DNA from: an uncultured Erysipelotrichaceae bacterium
GTDB taxonomy: Bacteria; Bacillota_I; Bacilli_A; Erysipelotrichales; Erysipelotrichaceae
DNA length: 6,931 bases
Reading direction: 5' to 3'
NCBI GenBank assembly: GCA_937902945.1
Contig: CALEMD010000364.1
Span: forward strand, 1 to 6,931
In this document: positions 4,981 through 6,931 of the stretch, piece after piece
Numbering within the stretch: the stretch's first letter is position 1
How the letters are laid out: every line of letters begins with the position of its first letter
Made by a program: the position numbers and the translations under genes
Notes under the pieces: model-generated
What the model was told of the DNA's origin: nothing
Seen by the model: only the letters and a program-made list of their open reading frames with translations
Database searches by the model: none

Positions 4981-6326
4981 ATGTTTAGAAAATACCTTCA
5001 AAATCTTGATGAATGGCTTGCGGATAGTAACAGAAAACCTTTGATTATATGGGGGGCAAGACAGGTTGGTAAATCGTATCTGATCAAAACGATGTTTGCT
5101 GAAACCCGCTTTAGAAAAAGGTACATTTATGTTGATTGCCGAACTGACCATGATTTTGTAAGTTACTGTGAAAAACACGTTAATGCTGAAGAAGTACTGA
5201 ATTATCTGTCACTTGCAAATAATATTGTCATTGATAAGAATGTCCTTTTGGTTTTTGACGAAGCGCAGGAATGCTTGCCTGTGATAACTCTTATGAAGTA
5301 CTTCTGCCAGGATCATCGGGAAATACCTGTGATCGTAACCGGCTCAATGATACGCATTAAGATTCAAAGAACTACGCATAAGAGAGGCAGGAAAAAAGAT
5401 GAAAGCTTTCTATTTCCTGTTGGAAAAATTAATCAGCTCACAATATATCCGCTGAATTTTGAAGAATTTCTTATGAATAGTAATAAACTTCTTTATGACA
5501 GAATTGTTGATTATTACAATCACAAAGAACCGCTTGATGAACTGAGTCATACATTGGCTCTGAATAATTTCTATGACTACCTGTTAGTAGGGGGAATGCC
5601 TGAGGCTGTAGATATATTTCTTAGAACGAATAGCTATCAGCAATCAAGAAAAGTCTTAAAAGACCTTTATGACAACTATCTTTCAGATATGGCATTGTAT
5701 CAGGCTAGCGCAGAGTCAATTGTGCGATCAAGAAAGATATTTGAAAATATTTATTCACAGCTGAATAAAGAATCAAAGAATTTCAAATGTGCAGCAATTG
5801 AAAAGAATGCTGGAATACGTGAATTAAGAAATCCTATTGATTGGCTGATATTGTCCTGTGTAGTGGAAAAATCATCCTTGCTTAAGGAAAGGGTTACAAC
5901 ACCGCTGATTGAATCAAATCAATCATTATTCCGTCTCTATTTATCTGATATGGGGATGTTTTCTTATCAAAGCTCAGTCAATGCACAGACTTTTATTGAT
6001 AAGGAGACAAGAAACACGCTTTCTGGAGTTTTTTTGAAAACTATGTAGCTAATGAATTGACTAACGCAGGTATAAAACTGTTTTACTGGAAGGGAAAGAG
6101 GAATTCAGAATTTGAATTTCTCGTGGAGAAGGATTCTAAAATAATCGCCATAGATGTAAAAAAGTCTAAGGGCACATTGAATTCAATTAATGAATTCAGA
6201 AATCATAACGAAAATAACACCGTTGTCAAAATTTCTTCAAATTACTACGGATATAACAAAGATAATCAAATTTTGACCATCCCGTTTTATGATGTTTTTC
6301 TTTTCTGTCGATCACTTTGTGATTAA
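4981..6326 (+). pseudogene. AAA_14/DUF4143 family ATPase, split by a -1 frameshift
   Basis: Two frames together encode one protein of about 448 residues, a normal length for this family. The first half (4981-6048, 355 aa) starts MFRKYLQNLDEWLADSNRKP behind GAAAGGA (4969-4975), 5 nt from the ATG. It has Walker A GARQVGKS (25-32), Walker B LLVFDEAQE (89-97), a sensor-like VIVTGSM (117-123), the family block YLLVGGMPEAV (200-210) and LYLSDMGMF (319-327). In a run of seven T (6029-6035) the frame is lost and stops at 6046-6048. One base added, or a -1 shift, restores ENYVANELTNAGIKLFYWKG and the C-terminal domain with SEFEFLVEKDSKIIAIDVKKSK, a nuclease-fold-like segment of DUF4143 proteins, up to the stop at 6324-6326. 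These ATPases are common, often multi-copy accessory genes with no settled function. The gene looks more A/T-rich than gpmI, which suggests acquisition. It may be a recent pseudogene, a sequencing error in a homopolymer, or genuine recoding. Confidence 0.85.
6029..6036 (+). other. Frameshift point: T7 run within slippery heptamer T TTT TTG
   Basis: In the upstream frame the codons are GTT TTT TTG AAA ACT ATG TAG, so bases 6030-6036 form T TTT TTG, which fits the X XXY YYZ pattern for -1 ribosomal slippage. A -1 shift here continues as GAA AAC TAT GTA GCT AAT, giving ENYVAN as expected for the family. Eight T in place of seven would also restore the frame. Confidence 0.7.
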
Positions 6327-6486
6327 CTGCAATTTGAATTGATGGAAAGAATATCCCAAAAATAACAATTTATTCGAATGAAAACAAAAAATGCCGGAAT
6401 CAGCACGATTTTCGAGAATGATCGCTTATCATAGTAATAGAACGATACGTATGCTATTGGCATACAGGTTCGAAAGGATGGACATT
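6327..6486. other. Intergenic gap between the ATPase and the acetyltransferase gene
   Basis: This 160-bp A/T-rich stretch shows no clear intrinsic terminator after the ATPase and no strong sigma-70 promoter. Weak possibilities are TTTCGA (6410-6415) with CATAGT (6430-6435), but their spacing is short. The only distinct element is the inverted repeat at 6449-6465. Confidence 0.5.
6449..6465. repeat. 17-bp inverted repeat upstream of the acetyltransferase gene
   Basis: GTATGC (6449-6454) and GCATAC (6460-6465) are perfect inverted arms around TATTG. The element ends 7 bp before the AAAGGA ribosome binding site (6473-6478), so it could be an operator or a small leader hairpin. The 6-bp stem is too weak, and lacks a T run, to be a terminator. 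Confidence 0.5.
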
Positions 6487-6931
6487 ATGAAAATTATATC
6501 CGTTACAGAAGACAATCTTGAAAAGGAACACATCTGCTGTGCTATTTCGAACAACGATGACTGTCAGGTATCCTCAAAGAAAGCGTGGCTGAAAGACAGA
6601 TTTAAAGATGGATTGGTGTTTCTGAAAGGTGACATGCGTGGGAAATGCTTCATTGAATATATTCCTGCTGAGAAGGCATGGGCACCGGTAGATGCAGGCG
6701 GATATATGTATATTGACTGTCTGTGGGTATCGGGGCAATTCAAAGGACACGGATATTCCAATCTGCTTCTTGATGCGTGCATCAAAGACAGCAAAGCAAA
6801 AAAGAAACAAGGTCTTGTCATTCTCTCTTCAAAAAAGAAACAAGCTTTTCTTGCCGATCCAAAATATCTAGAATATAAAGGATTTCAGATAGCAGACACA
6901 GCCGATCCGCAGTATGTTCTGTATTATCTGC
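6487..6931 (+). CDS. GNAT family N-acetyltransferase, YoaP-like, N-terminal part (cut by window edge)
   Basis: The frame is open for 148 codons from the ATG at 6487 to the right edge. AAAGGA (6473-6478) lies 8 nt upstream. The protein starts MKIISVTEDNLEKEHICCAI. It shows a GNAT fold: the beta-4 strand MYIDCLWV (74-81), then the acetyl-CoA pyrophosphate loop Q-F-K-G-H-G-Y (84-90, consensus Q/R-x-x-G-x-G/A), the following helix SNLLLDACIKDSK, and the late GNAT segment YLEYKGFQIADT (128-139). The segments CQVSSKKAWLKDRFKDGLVF and GLVILSSKKKQAFLADPKYL resemble YoaP-type proteins, which carry an extra C-terminal YoaP domain and total about 250 residues; that part would lie beyond the window. GNAT enzymes transfer an acetyl group from acetyl-CoA to an amine; the acceptor is unknown. 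Confidence 0.88.
   Translation, partial: MKIISVTEDNLEKEHICCAISNNDDCQVSSKKAWLKDRFKDGLVFLKGDMRGKCFIEYIPAEKAWAPVDAGGYMYIDCLWVSGQFKGHGYSNLLLDACIKDSKAKKKQGLVILSSKKKQAFLADPKYLEYKGFQIADTADPQYVLYYL

Noticed and set aside
6057..6326. Separate small gene of 89 codons after the ATPase
   Set aside because: Its sequence is the C-terminal part of the DUF4143 protein in the -1 frame, with no ribosome binding site of its own. It belongs to the split ATPase gene.

Overview
The window looks like a piece of a low-to-moderate GC Bacillota chromosome. Ribosome binding sites of the AGGAGG type, CcpA-type cre sites and a mannose-family PTS all point that way. The protein flavour (GalNAc-like PTS, ORF6N protein, AAA_14/DUF4143 ATPase, YoaP-like acetyltransferase) suggests a gut or oral anaerobe, perhaps Erysipelotrichia. 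That lineage guess is inference and is not proven by the sequence.

Layout, left to right. (1) On the minus strand, running off the left edge, is the N-terminal part of an ORF6N-domain protein, a phage-type regulator or antirepressor family. It has its own promoter region carrying a perfect 17-bp inverted repeat. (2) Also on the minus strand is a compact PTS operon of the mannose/fructose/sorbose family, in the order IIB, IIC, IID, closed by a strong hairpin terminator with a GAAA loop. Protein similarity is closest to the N-acetylgalactosamine/galactosamine branch. No IIA subunit and no sugar-catabolic gene lies in the window. (3) A 420-bp divergent intergenic region holds two cre-like sites and an extended -10 promoter for the PTS operon, plus a separate extended -10 promoter for the gene on the other side. 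(4) On the plus strand is a complete cofactor-independent phosphoglycerate mutase (gpmI). Its sequence resembles the plant/trypanosomatid-type iPGM branch more than the Bacillus type. It ends in an intrinsic terminator. (5) A pair of 20-bp direct repeats is followed by an AAA_14/DUF4143 ATPase gene that is split by a one-base frameshift in a run of seven T. The two halves together give a normal full-length protein. (6) A 160-bp gap with a 17-bp inverted repeat leads into the N-terminal part of a GNAT acetyltransferase of the YoaP type, which is cut by the right edge.

Functionally, the centre is carbohydrate uptake under probable catabolite control beside a core glycolytic gene. The flanks are accessory: a phage-type regulator, a selfish- or defence-associated ATPase family that looks broken or recoded, and a stand-alone acetyltransferase. 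I did not find a convincing new multi-gene system. The points most worth a second look are the T7 frameshift in the ATPase with its slippery-heptamer context, the plant-type phosphoglycerate mutase, a 23-bp palindrome inside the ORF6N gene, and the cre-flanked promoter of a PTS that lacks IIA.
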